Shown here one piece after another: positions 53,096 through 61,335 of a stretch of 64,000 nt of DNA. Position 1 is the first letter of the stretch; each line of letters begins with the position of its first letter. Made by a program: the position numbers and the translations under genes. The notes beneath the pieces were generated by a model, which saw nothing but the letters and a program-made list of their open reading frames with translations, was not told the DNA's origin and searched no databases. This stretch comes from Minwuia sp. (GTDB taxonomy: Bacteria > Pseudomonadota > Alphaproteobacteria > Minwuiales > Minwuiaceae): contig JARGPL010000040.1 of the NCBI GenBank assembly GCA_029210175.1, positions 42,866-106,865 of the forward strand, given 5' to 3'.

Positions 53096-54316
53096 ATGAG
53101 AAAACTAGTAACATCCGCCATCGGTGCGGTTGCCGCGCTGGGTCTCGCCGCAGGCGTGACGGCAGCGAACGCGGATGACCATGAAGTCGTTGTCGGCTTC
53201 GCGGCATCCTACTCCGGCTGGATGCAGGCATACAGCCAGCCGGCCTCCAATGCAGCCCTGATTGCCATCGATGACATCAATGCCAAGGGTGGCATCCTGG
53301 GCAAGAAGATCCGTGCGGTCATGGCCGATGCCAAGACCGACCGTGTCGAAGGTACCAAGGCCGGTCAGGAAGTCCTGAACGAGGGCGCGCAGATGCTCGC
53401 CGTCGACTGTGACTACGACTTCGGTGCACCAGCAGCGCTGGCCGCGAAGAACGCCAACAAGATCGCGATCTTCCTGTGCGCTGAAAGCGTGCTGGCCGGT
53501 ATCCAGGGTGTCGGCAGGAATGCCTTCTCCTCGTCCGTTCTCGCCGGCGTGCAGGGTGCGACGATTGCTGAATGGGGTTCGCAGAACAAGGGCTGGAAGA
53601 CGGCCTACATCCTGCTCGACACCACCATCGAGTACAACAAGGGCACCTGCTACGGCTTTGACTGGATGTGGCGTGAGAAGCTGGGTCTGGAGATCATGGG
53701 CCATGATGTCTACCAGAACAACGATGCGTCCATCGCTGCCCAGATCACCCGCATCAAGAACCTGCCGAAGCAGCCCGACATCATCATGAACTGCTCCCAC
53801 ATTCCGGGTGGCGCCAGCGCGCTGCGCCAGATCCGTGCAGCAGGCATCACGTCGGCCCTGGCTGGTGGCAGCTCCATGAGCGGCACCTACTGGCTCGATT
53901 CCGTGCCGAACCTGTCCGGTCACTACGTGACGGAACAGGCTTCGATCTACGGTGATGACCCGCGTCCCGCCGTTGAGGAGTTCAACAAGAAGTATGAAGC
54001 CCGCTTTGGCGAGCGTCCGAACAGCCAGTACACCTACCCGGGTTACCTGGTGATCGAAATGTGGGCCCGCGCCGTTGAGCTGGCCGGCACGTTCGAGACC
54101 GATGCTGTCGTGGCCGCGATGGAGACGTTCCGTGACGAACCGTTCCTGATCGGTACGCGGACCTTCACCAACGTCCTGCATCATCAGGATCGTGCGCCGT
54201 ACCTGATCGTGGAAACCACGAACGGCAAGCCGGCAGTGGCCGCAGACTTCACCATCTCCGAAGCTGTGCCGCTGGATGTGCTTTTCGGCAAGCGCTACAC
54301 CTACATCGCCCGTTGA
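53096..54316 (+). CDS. ABC transporter substrate-binding protein (LivJ/K type)
   Basis: A 406-residue periplasmic type I binding protein (Peripla_BP_6). The signal peptide is about residues 1-25 (LVTSAIGAVAALGLAAGVTA, cleavage near ANA-DDH). The mature start VVVGFAASYSGWMQAYSQPA and the block INAKGGILGKKIRAVMADAKT match the family. It lacks the classic SGP-x-A start motif of LivJ (SGWMQAYSQP here), suggesting a different ligand. ATG 53096 is set by AGGAGG. A terminator follows, then the SDR gene. Confidence 0.92.
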   Translation: MRKLVTSAIGAVAALGLAAGVTAANADDHEVVVGFAASYSGWMQAYSQPASNAALIAIDDINAKGGILGKKIRAVMADAKTDRVEGTKAGQEVLNEGAQMLAVDCDYDFGAPAALAAKNANKIAIFLCAESVLAGIQGVGRNAFSSSVLAGVQGATIAEWGSQNKGWKTAYILLDTTIEYNKGTCYGFDWMWREKLGLEIMGHDVYQNNDASIAAQITRIKNLPKQPDIIMNCSHIPGGASALRQIRAAGITSALAGGSSMSGTYWLDSVPNLSGHYVTEQASIYGDDPRPAVEEFNKKYEARFGERPNSQYTYPGYLVIEMWARAVELAGTFETDAVVAAMETFRDEPFLIGTRTFTNVLHHQDRAPYLIVETTNGKPAVAADFTISEAVPLDVLFGKRYTYIAR

Positions 54317-54352
54317 TTGATCAGTTGATCCGTCAACAGCGATAACAAGATC

Positions 54353-54394
54353 GAGCCTCGTTCCGAACGAAATCGGGACGGGGCTCATTCTTTT
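54353..54394 (+). terminator. Rho-independent terminator after the binding-protein gene
   Basis: GAGCCTCGTTCCGA (54353-54366) pairs with TCGGGACGGGGCTC (54373-54386) in a 14-bp stem with two G-U pairs and a six-base loop, followed by ATTCTTTT. It would isolate the highly expressed binding-protein gene from the SDR gene. Confidence 0.8.
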
Positions 54395-54409
54395 CCGGAG
54401 GACACGATC

Positions 54410-55165
54410 ATGCGTCTTGCAGGCCGTATCGCAGCCGTAACCGGCGGGTCCCAGGGGATCGGCGCGGAGATTGCGCTGGCCATGGCCGCAGAGGGCGCAA
54501 CGGTCGCGGTGATCAACCGCCAGAACAGGACCACGGCAGACGATATCGTCGCCGCCATCAAGGCCGACGGTGGACGCGCCGCAGCGTTCCAGGCCGACGT
54601 TTCAGACGTTTCAGAGATCAAGCGGCTGACCGCAGAAGTCGTCGACCGGCTCGGCGCAATCGACATACTTGTCAACAATGCCGGCATCTTCGCCCCCCGC
54701 CCGATCGAGGAAGTGGATGAGGCGAACTGGGACGGACAGCTCGACACGAACCTGAAGAGCGCGTTCTTCCTCACGCAGGCCTGTGTCCCCCACATGAAGG
54801 CACAAGGCTGGGGCCGCATCATCAACATCAGCTCCATCGCCGGTATCGGCGGCTTCCCCAATTCCGCTGCCTACTGCGCGTCCAAGGGCGGCATGAACAA
54901 TCTGACCAAGTCACTGTGTCTCGAACTTGCGGCGCACGGCATCAATGTGAATGCCCTGGCGCCCGGCAATGTCGCGACACCCCTGAATACGGACCTGCGT
55001 GCCGACCCGGAATGGGCGGCAAAGGTGCGTGAGAGGACCCCGTCCGGGGAAGACTTCCTGTCCGCCGCCGACATGGCCGGAACAGCTGTCTTCCTCGCAT
55101 CCGACGAAGCGAGAGCGATGCACGGGGTCATACTGCCGGTCGATGGTGGCTGGCGCGCCTGGTGA
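54410..55165 (+). CDS. Short-chain dehydrogenase/reductase
   Basis: A 251-residue classical SDR using NAD(P)H. It shows the cofactor motif TGGSQGIGAEIALAMA, NNAG in VNNAGIFAPRP, the catalytic Ser in INISSIAG and YxxxK as YCASKGG, with the terminal LPVDGGWRAW. GGAGGA precedes ATG 54410. It is followed after ten bases by a HyuB-type gene, so the two are probably co-transcribed. The substrate alcohol or ketone is unknown. Confidence 0.92.
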   Translation: MRLAGRIAAVTGGSQGIGAEIALAMAAEGATVAVINRQNRTTADDIVAAIKADGGRAAAFQADVSDVSEIKRLTAEVVDRLGAIDILVNNAGIFAPRPIEEVDEANWDGQLDTNLKSAFFLTQACVPHMKAQGWGRIINISSIAGIGGFPNSAAYCASKGGMNNLTKSLCLELAAHGINVNALAPGNVATPLNTDLRADPEWAAKVRERTPSGEDFLSAADMAGTAVFLASDEARAMHGVILPVDGGWRAW

Positions 55166-55175
55166 GGGAGAGAGG

Positions 55176-56948
55176 ATGATGGCCGATACTGCCGCCGCGA
55201 AGCAGATTGACGGGGTTCAACTTGCAATCCTGAACAATCGCCTGGAAGGCATTGCGCGAAAGATGGCCAATACCCTGCTGCGTACCGGCCGCTCCGGCGT
55301 GCTGAACATCGCCCGGGATTTCTCCTGCTGCATCATCACGGCCGATGACCGGCTGCTGGCCACCGCCGAGAGCCTGCCGATCCATGTGCTCAGCGGACCG
55401 GACCTGATGGCACGGTCGATCAAGGAATTCCATCCGGTGCTGAAGAAGGGCGATGCCTTCCTGCACAATTCGCCCTACCACGGCTGTTCCCATCCGGCGG
55501 ACCACACGCTGATCGTGCCGGTGATCGATGACAACGGAAAGCACCATTTCACCGTGCTGGCCAAGGCGCACCAGGCCGACTGCGGCAATTCCCAGCCCAC
55601 GACCTACATGGGCAACGCCCGCGATGTGTATGAGGAAGGCGCCCTGATCTTCCCCGGTGTGAAGGTGCAGGAAAACTACGAGAACATCGGCGACCTGATC
55701 CGCATGTGCATGCTGCGCATCCGGGTGCCGGAACAGTGGTGGGGCGATTATCTCGCCATGGTCGGTGCCGCGCGTATCGGGGAGCGTGAATTGCTGTCCC
55801 TGGCCGACGAGATCGGGTGGGATACGCTGCATGACTTCACCGGTCAGTGGTTCGACTACACAGAGAACCGCATGGTCAACGCCATCGCCAAGATGCCCAG
55901 TGGCACGACGTCCTGGACCAGCCGCCACGACCCGGTGCCGGGCACACCGGAAGATGGCATTCCGATCAATGTGACGGTGAATGTCGATGCCGACGCAGGC
56001 CGGGTCGGCGTGGACCTGACCGACAACATGGACGCTCTGCCCTGCGGGCTGAACCTGTCGGAAGCCTGCGCCAGAACCGCGGCAATGATCGGCGTGTTCA
56101 ATTCCATCGATCCATCCGTGCCAAAGAACGATGGCGCGTTCCGGCGCATCGACATCCAGCTGAAGAAGAACGCCATCTGCGGCATTCCGGAACATCCGAC
56201 CAGTTGCTCGGTCGCGACGACCAATGTTGCCGACCGGGTGGCCAATTCGGTGCAGGCGGCCATCGCGGAGCTGGAGGAAGGATTCGGCATGGCCGAATCC
56301 GGCGCGATCCTGCCAGCATCGGTCGGTGTCGTGTCCGGCTATGACCCGAAACTGAAGGAACGGTACGTGAACCAGCTGTTCCTTGCCATGACCGGCGGTG
56401 CAGCCGCACCCGGAACCGACGCATGGATCACGCTTGGCCATGTGGGCAATGCCGGGCTCTGCTATCAGGACAGCATCGAACTGGACGAGATGCGGCACCC
56501 GATGCTGGTCAATGAACGGCGTTTCATCACGGATTCGGAAGGTGCCGGAAAGCAGAAGGGCGGCCCCGGCATGCGCGTCGAGTACGGCCCGACCCGTGGC
56601 GACATGGAAGTGGCCTTCGTATCCGATGGCACCCACAACCCCGCCAAGGGCGTGCGCGGCGCAGGCCGCGGCGGCAGTGCCTTCCAGGGCATCCGCAGCG
56701 CCGATGGCACCGTCACGCCGACGGCAAACAGCGACGTTGTCACCCTGCATCCGGGCGAGACCATCGTGTCCCATTGCTGTGGTGGCGGTGGCTATGGCGA
56801 CCCGGCTGAGCGCGACCCGGCGCGGATCGAGAAGGATGTGCGGGAGGGCTGGATCAGCGCCGAACGCGCCCGCGACATCTACCGCGTCGCGCTGAACGAC
56901 GCCGGTGAAGTGGACGACGCGGCGACAGAGGCCCTGCGCGCCGGGTAA
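55176..56948 (+). CDS. hyuB: Hydantoinase B / oxoprolinase-type subunit, second copy
   Basis: About 590 residues of the HyuB superfamily. Family blocks: VQLAILNNRLEGIARKMANT, GDAFLHNSPYHGCSHPADHT, NVTVNVDADAGRVGVDLTDN and the C-terminal SHCCGGGGYGDPAERDPARI. It is divergent from the copies at 34508 and 57478, so not a recent duplicate. The ATG pair 55176/55179 follows AGGGAGAGAGG. No HyuA partner lies on this strand; the nearest is the frameshifted gene 59215-61238 on the other strand. Whether it works with that gene is open. Confidence 0.87.
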   Translation: MMADTAAAKQIDGVQLAILNNRLEGIARKMANTLLRTGRSGVLNIARDFSCCIITADDRLLATAESLPIHVLSGPDLMARSIKEFHPVLKKGDAFLHNSPYHGCSHPADHTLIVPVIDDNGKHHFTVLAKAHQADCGNSQPTTYMGNARDVYEEGALIFPGVKVQENYENIGDLIRMCMLRIRVPEQWWGDYLAMVGAARIGERELLSLADEIGWDTLHDFTGQWFDYTENRMVNAIAKMPSGTTSWTSRHDPVPGTPEDGIPINVTVNVDADAGRVGVDLTDNMDALPCGLNLSEACARTAAMIGVFNSIDPSVPKNDGAFRRIDIQLKKNAICGIPEHPTSCSVATTNVADRVANSVQAAIAELEEGFGMAESGAILPASVGVVSGYDPKLKERYVNQLFLAMTGGAAAPGTDAWITLGHVGNAGLCYQDSIELDEMRHPMLVNERRFITDSEGAGKQKGGPGMRVEYGPTRGDMEVAFVSDGTHNPAKGVRGAGRGGSAFQGIRSADGTVTPTANSDVVTLHPGETIVSHCCGGGGYGDPAERDPARIEKDVREGWISAERARDIYRVALNDAGEVDDAATEALRAG

Positions 56949-56982
56949 GCCCGGGGCAACGGTGTGGCCCTCTCCTCAAGCC

Positions 56983-57088
56983 GTCATCCCGGACGAGCGT
57001 CTGAGCCGGCCCGGTATCCGCGCTTCTGCACGTTCGTCACCTCGGAAAAGTGTGGACCCCGGGTCTCGCGCCCGGGGTGACGATGCGG
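56983..57088. repeat. Intergenic repeat, copy 1
   Basis: Begins GTCATCCCGGACGAGCGT and ends near CCGGGGTGACGATGCGG. The ends are inverted (GTCATCCC against GGGGTGAC), so the unit folds back on itself. It shares the block CGTCACCTCGGAA with copy 2. Such short folded repeats are common in Alphaproteobacteria. Just after it, GGGTGACGATGCG is repeated directly (57076-57100). Confidence 0.75.
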
Positions 57089-57127
57089 GGTGACGATGCG
57101 GGGTCGCGGTGCGCCCGTTCTCAAACT

Positions 57128-57232
57128 GTCATCCCGGACAAGCGTCAGCGTCGATCCGGGATCCACGCTTCTGCGCGCTCGTCACCTCGGAACAACGTGA
57201 ACCCATCGTCTGACGCCCAGGGTGACATCGGG
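57128..57232. repeat. Intergenic repeat, copy 2
   Basis: Begins GTCATCCCGGACAAGCGTC, contains GATCCGGGATCCACGC and CGTCACCTCGGAA, and ends GGGTGACATCGGG. It is offset 145 bases from copy 1 and has the same inverted ends. The pair fills the space between two convergent genes (56948 and 57280), where transcripts from both sides end. Confidence 0.75.
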
Positions 57233-57279
57233 AGTTGAAGGCTAAGCCCGATTCCCATCGCCCTCCTGAAACCCCAGCC

Positions 57280-57474
57280 TCAGCCCCGATGGATCTTCGG
57301 GGCCTTGGCGCCGTTGACCCGCTGGGTGCGCCAGTCGACACACCAGTCGGAACAGAACGTCACACCCTGCAACTTGGGTTCCGTTGCCGTGACGCCATCG
57401 TCATAGACCAGCACACCGCAGTTGCCGCATTTGACATAGCGTTCGATGTAGTACCCGTTATCGGAAAAGCGCAT
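57280..57474 (-). CDS. Small zinc-ribbon protein of the hydantoinase/carboxylase set
   Basis: A 64-residue protein with two Cys pairs, KCGNCGVLVYDD and FCSDWCVD, forming a likely zinc ribbon. It starts three bases after the stop of the HyuB gene, so it is almost certainly part of that operon. The acetophenone and acetone carboxylases, which share HyuA/HyuB-like subunits, also carry a small zinc-binding subunit; this one may play the same role. I do not recognise a named family for it. Confidence 0.75.
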   Translation of the reverse strand: MRFSDNGYYIERYVKCGNCGVLVYDDGVTATEPKLQGVTFCSDWCVDWRTQRVNGAKAPKIHRG

Positions 57475-57477
57475 CGG

Positions 57478-59196
57478 TCAATCCCCCTCTGCCGTGCGGC
57501 CATAATCGGCATGGGCGTGGTCGGCGGTGATGTAGCCTTCCAGCAGGTCTTCCTTCACGGCTGATGACTCGCGTGTCGCAGGGTCACCATAACCGCCGCC
57601 TCCCGGCGTCACGATCTCGACCCGGTCACCGGGCTTGATGACGACGTTCGACCACTTGCTGGTCGAGTTCTTGCCGAACGCCTGCATCATGTTCTGCCAG
57701 TCGCTTGACCCGGCCGCCTGATAGAGCGTCATGCCCGACGTGCCGGACGCACCACCGTTCAGGCCCCAGGCCTGATTGACATGCCGGTCTGTCAGCTGGC
57801 TGCAGGTGATTTCCGCATCCAGGCATTTCCAGATCCGGCGCGTGCCCAGGCCACCACGGGTCGCGCCCGCCCCGCCGGAATCGGCGATCAGGCTGATTTC
57901 CTCGGTCAGCCAAGGATACCGTGTCTCGAACACCTCCACCGGGGTTACCCGGCAATTGCCGTTGATGGAGTCCGTTGCATCATTGCCGTCGGAATGTGGC
58001 GTCGCCCCCCAGCCCACGACTTCGATGTCATAGCAGGCGAAGTACTCGTCATTCGCCTTGTCCTGACCACCGAAGACGAAGTTCAGATGCGTACCGCCTT
58101 CGGACGCAAAGGCCCGATCCGGAGACGCCGATGCCAATGCGCCGATGACCGCACCGGCGATCCGGGGATGGGTTTCCGTGTTGCCGCCGACTTCTGGCGC
58201 GGGATAGTCCACGTTGACCACGGTTCCGGCAGGCGCCAGCACGCGGATCGGTCGGAAACAGCCGGAATTCTTCGGGATCGAGGGGTCGGTCAGGTGCAGC
58301 AGCGCATTGTAGGCCGCCGACCAGGTGACGCCGAGTGTCGCATTGATCGGGCCACCGACCTGTGGCGAGCTGCCCTCGAAATCGACAACGATCTCGTCGT
58401 CCTGGATGAAGCATTCGACGTTGATGCGGATTTCCTCGTCCGTCACGCCGTCATTGTCCATGAAGTCATGGAACGCATAGGCCCCGTCCGGCAGGTCCCG
58501 GATCTCGGCCCGCATGCGGGCTTCCGAATAGTCCATCAGGTCCGCACAGATCTTGCGGAACTCCGTGACGCCATATTTGGAGATGATCTGGCCCAGGCGT
58601 TCGGCCCCGACCTCGACACCGCTGATCAGGGCGCGCATGTCGCCGTAGTTGTAGCGGGGGGTGCGCACGTTGGCGAGCCAGAGCTTCCAGACTTCCTCCA
58701 CATCCTCGCCACGCTTCTTGATCTTCACCGGCGGCACGCGAATGCCTTCATGGAATATCTCGGTCGCTTCGGACGCGAAACCACCGGGCACCATGCCGCC
58801 GACTTCCGCCACATGGCCGATGGCAACCGTGAAGGCGACAAGCTGGTCGTCCACGAACACCGGGCAGAACAGCGTGTGTTCGGGCGTGTGCAGCCCACCG
58901 CGATAGGGATCGTTGTGCACGATCACGTCGCCGGGATTGATGGTGTCGAGCGGGATTTCCTTCAGGCTCGACGAAATGATCAGCGGCATGCCGCCGATCT
59001 GCGCCGGGCAGAATTCGGCAACCGCCCACATCTTCCCATCCGCGCTGGCAATGCCGCAGGTGAAATCGAGCGCCTCATTGAAAATCGTCGAGTATGACGT
59101 CTTCATCAGGGTGATGCCCATTTCGCGGCAGGCAGAGATCATCGAACTTTCGATGATGTTCATGGTGACGAAATCAGTGGCTTTGGATGTTCCCAT
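57478..59196 (-). CDS. hyuB: Hydantoinase B / oxoprolinase-type subunit, third copy
   Basis: A 572-residue HyuB-type protein with TMNIIESSMISACREMGITLM-like start (VTMNIIESSMISACREMG), DVIVHNDPYRGGLHTPEHT, the SPQVGGPINATLGVTW block and the C-terminal VEIVTPGGGGYGDPATRES. GAGGAGG sits upstream of ATG 59196. It follows the frameshifted hyuA after 18 bases and precedes the zinc-ribbon gene by three. The set hyuA-hyuB-zinc ribbon points to an ATP-dependent hydantoinase or carboxylase; the substrate is unknown. Confidence 0.88.
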   Translation of the reverse strand: MGTSKATDFVTMNIIESSMISACREMGITLMKTSYSTIFNEALDFTCGIASADGKMWAVAEFCPAQIGGMPLIISSSLKEIPLDTINPGDVIVHNDPYRGGLHTPEHTLFCPVFVDDQLVAFTVAIGHVAEVGGMVPGGFASEATEIFHEGIRVPPVKIKKRGEDVEEVWKLWLANVRTPRYNYGDMRALISGVEVGAERLGQIISKYGVTEFRKICADLMDYSEARMRAEIRDLPDGAYAFHDFMDNDGVTDEEIRINVECFIQDDEIVVDFEGSSPQVGGPINATLGVTWSAAYNALLHLTDPSIPKNSGCFRPIRVLAPAGTVVNVDYPAPEVGGNTETHPRIAGAVIGALASASPDRAFASEGGTHLNFVFGGQDKANDEYFACYDIEVVGWGATPHSDGNDATDSINGNCRVTPVEVFETRYPWLTEEISLIADSGGAGATRGGLGTRRIWKCLDAEITCSQLTDRHVNQAWGLNGGASGTSGMTLYQAAGSSDWQNMMQAFGKNSTSKWSNVVIKPGDRVEIVTPGGGGYGDPATRESSAVKEDLLEGYITADHAHADYGRTAEGD

Positions 59197-59214
59197 GGTC
59201 TTCGCCTCCTCTGG

Positions 59215-61238
59215 TCAGTTGTTGCGGATGATCATGTTGCCGTAGCTGTCCACGGTCAGATTCTGGTCGGGACGCAGCACGGTCACGGATGCCGGTTCCT
59301 CGATCAGGGCCGGACCGGCGATCACATCACCATCGCCCAGCGCGGCACGGTCGAAGACAGCTGTTTCCAGCGGCCCCTCCTCATAATGCACCTGCCGTCG
59401 GGCAGTGGGCTCCGGTGGGCCGTCATTCTTCGCCAGGGTGGGCAGTTTCGGCGTTTCCCGCGCAGAAACGGCTGTCACCTTGAAGGTGATGACCTCGATC
59501 ACCTCCCGCGGGATGTTGAAGCCGAAGCGGGCCTTGTGCTGGTCGTGGAACGCAGCCCAGGCCGTGCCGACCGTATCCGCGTCAAAGGTCTCGAACGATA
59601 CCGGCACTTCCAGTTCGTAATTCTGGCCCAGATAACGCAGTTCCAGCGTCCGTGTCACACTGAGACCCGTGTCGTAGCCCTGCGCCTTCAGGTTCCCCAG
59701 TGCATCGGTGACCAGCTGGTTCATCACCTCGTTGGCACGGTCGAGGTCAAAGCGGTTCGATGTCATCTGCACCGTACGTTCCAGATCCACCCGGGCGTCG
59801 GTCATGATGAAGCCGAAGGCGGAGAACTGCCCCGGATGGTTCGGCACAACAGCTGAGGGGATCGACGCTTCCCCCATCAGGTCAGCCGCATGCAGCGCGC
59901 CGGCACCGCCAAAGGCCAGCAGGCTGAAATCGCGCGGGTCCAGCCCGCGTTCCGTCAACACCGACCGCAACGCGCCGGTCATGTTGTTGGTGACGATGCG
60001 GACAATCGCCATCGCCGTTTCCTCGACCCCGAGGCCAAGCGGCGTCGCGATGGTTTCCATGGCGGACCGGGCCTGCGCCACATCCAGCGTCATGGTTCCG
60101 CCAAGGAAGTTGTCGGGGCTGATGCGGCCAAGAATGACGTTGGCATCGGTCACGGTCGGGCGGGTGCCGCCGAAGCCATAGCAGGCCGGACCCGGATTGG
60201 CCCCGGCACTTTCCGGCCCGACACGCAACATGCCGCCCTTGTCGATCCAGGCGATGGAGCCACCGCCTGCGCCAATGGTGCGGATATCGATCATCGGCAC
60301 CTGAATGGGCACACCGAACTCGATCTCGAAGTTGGTCGTGAAGCTTTCCTGACCATCCACGATGGTCGAACAGTCCGTCGACGTACCGCCCATGTCGAAT
60401 GTCACCAGATTGCCGACACCCAGCTGGGCCGCGATGTGGCGGGCGGCGACGACGCCACCTGTCGGGCCCGAGACGGTCATGTGAATGGGTGTATCGGCGG
60501 CGGCGGCGGTGGTCATCTCGCCGCCGTTCGACTTGATGATCGCGACATTCTCGATACCGCCCCGTTCGCCCAGCCGGGTCCCCAGATCATTGAGATACCT
60601 GCTGACAATCGGCTTCACGAAGGCGTCAGCGATGGTGGTTGACGCGCGTTCGTATTCCTTCCACTTCGGCAGCACCTCATAGGAAATCGAGATCGGGGTA
60701 TCAGGCAGCGCCTTCGCCAGAATGTCCCGCACGGCAATCTCGTGATCGGGTGTGACGTATGAAAACAGCAGGTTCACGGCAAGGGAATCAACACCCCCCG
60801 CCGCCTTGATGTCTTCGGCCATCGCCAGAACCTCGGCCTCGTCAACCGGGCGCAGGACGGATCCGTCAGCCATCATCCGCTCATCCAGTTCGAAGCAGTC
60901 CCGACGCTTCATCAACGGCTTCGGCTTCACCCAGCTTGCGTCGTAATGGAACTTGCGATTGCCGCGCTGGATGAAGGGGACATCGCGGAACCCCTTGGTG
61001 GTGACATAGCCGACGCGGGCACCGCGTCGTTCCAGAATCGCATTGGTGGCGACCGTGGTCCCCAGCCGCAGGTTGCGGATATTGCCGGTGAGCCGTTTCA
61101 GCCCCTCCAGCACCCATCGGTCGGGTTGGCCGGTGTCGAAAGGTTCTTCCAGACCGTGATCTGCCGCGCATCGGGATCATAGGCCACAAAGTCCGTGAAC
61201 GTTCCACCGACATCAATACCAACAGTCAATCGTGACAT
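59215..61238 (-). pseudogene. hyuA: hyuA-type gene with a one-base frameshift near its 5' end
   Basis: The start ATG 61238 (GGGGGAA upstream) gives SRLTVGIDVGGTFTDFVAYD through NPTDG, then the frame stops at 61098-61100. The rest continues in another frame as VLEGLKRLTGNIRNLRLGTT and runs intact to 59215 with LVTFDMGGTSTDCSTIV, VPMIDIRTIGAGGGSIAWI and LLAFGGAGALHAADL. One base is missing in a C run at 61113-61115 (G run on the coding strand). The restored protein would be about 674 residues. No other lesion is seen, so recent mutation, sequence error or phase variation are all possible. Confidence 0.85.
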
Positions 61239-61335
61239 GAATTCCCCCGGAAACAGACCGCCATTCGTTACTGGGGTGGAATTGTAGCGCGGCTGCCGGT
61301 GGTGCACTTGGACGCAAGCGCCCTTTGCGCAGTCG

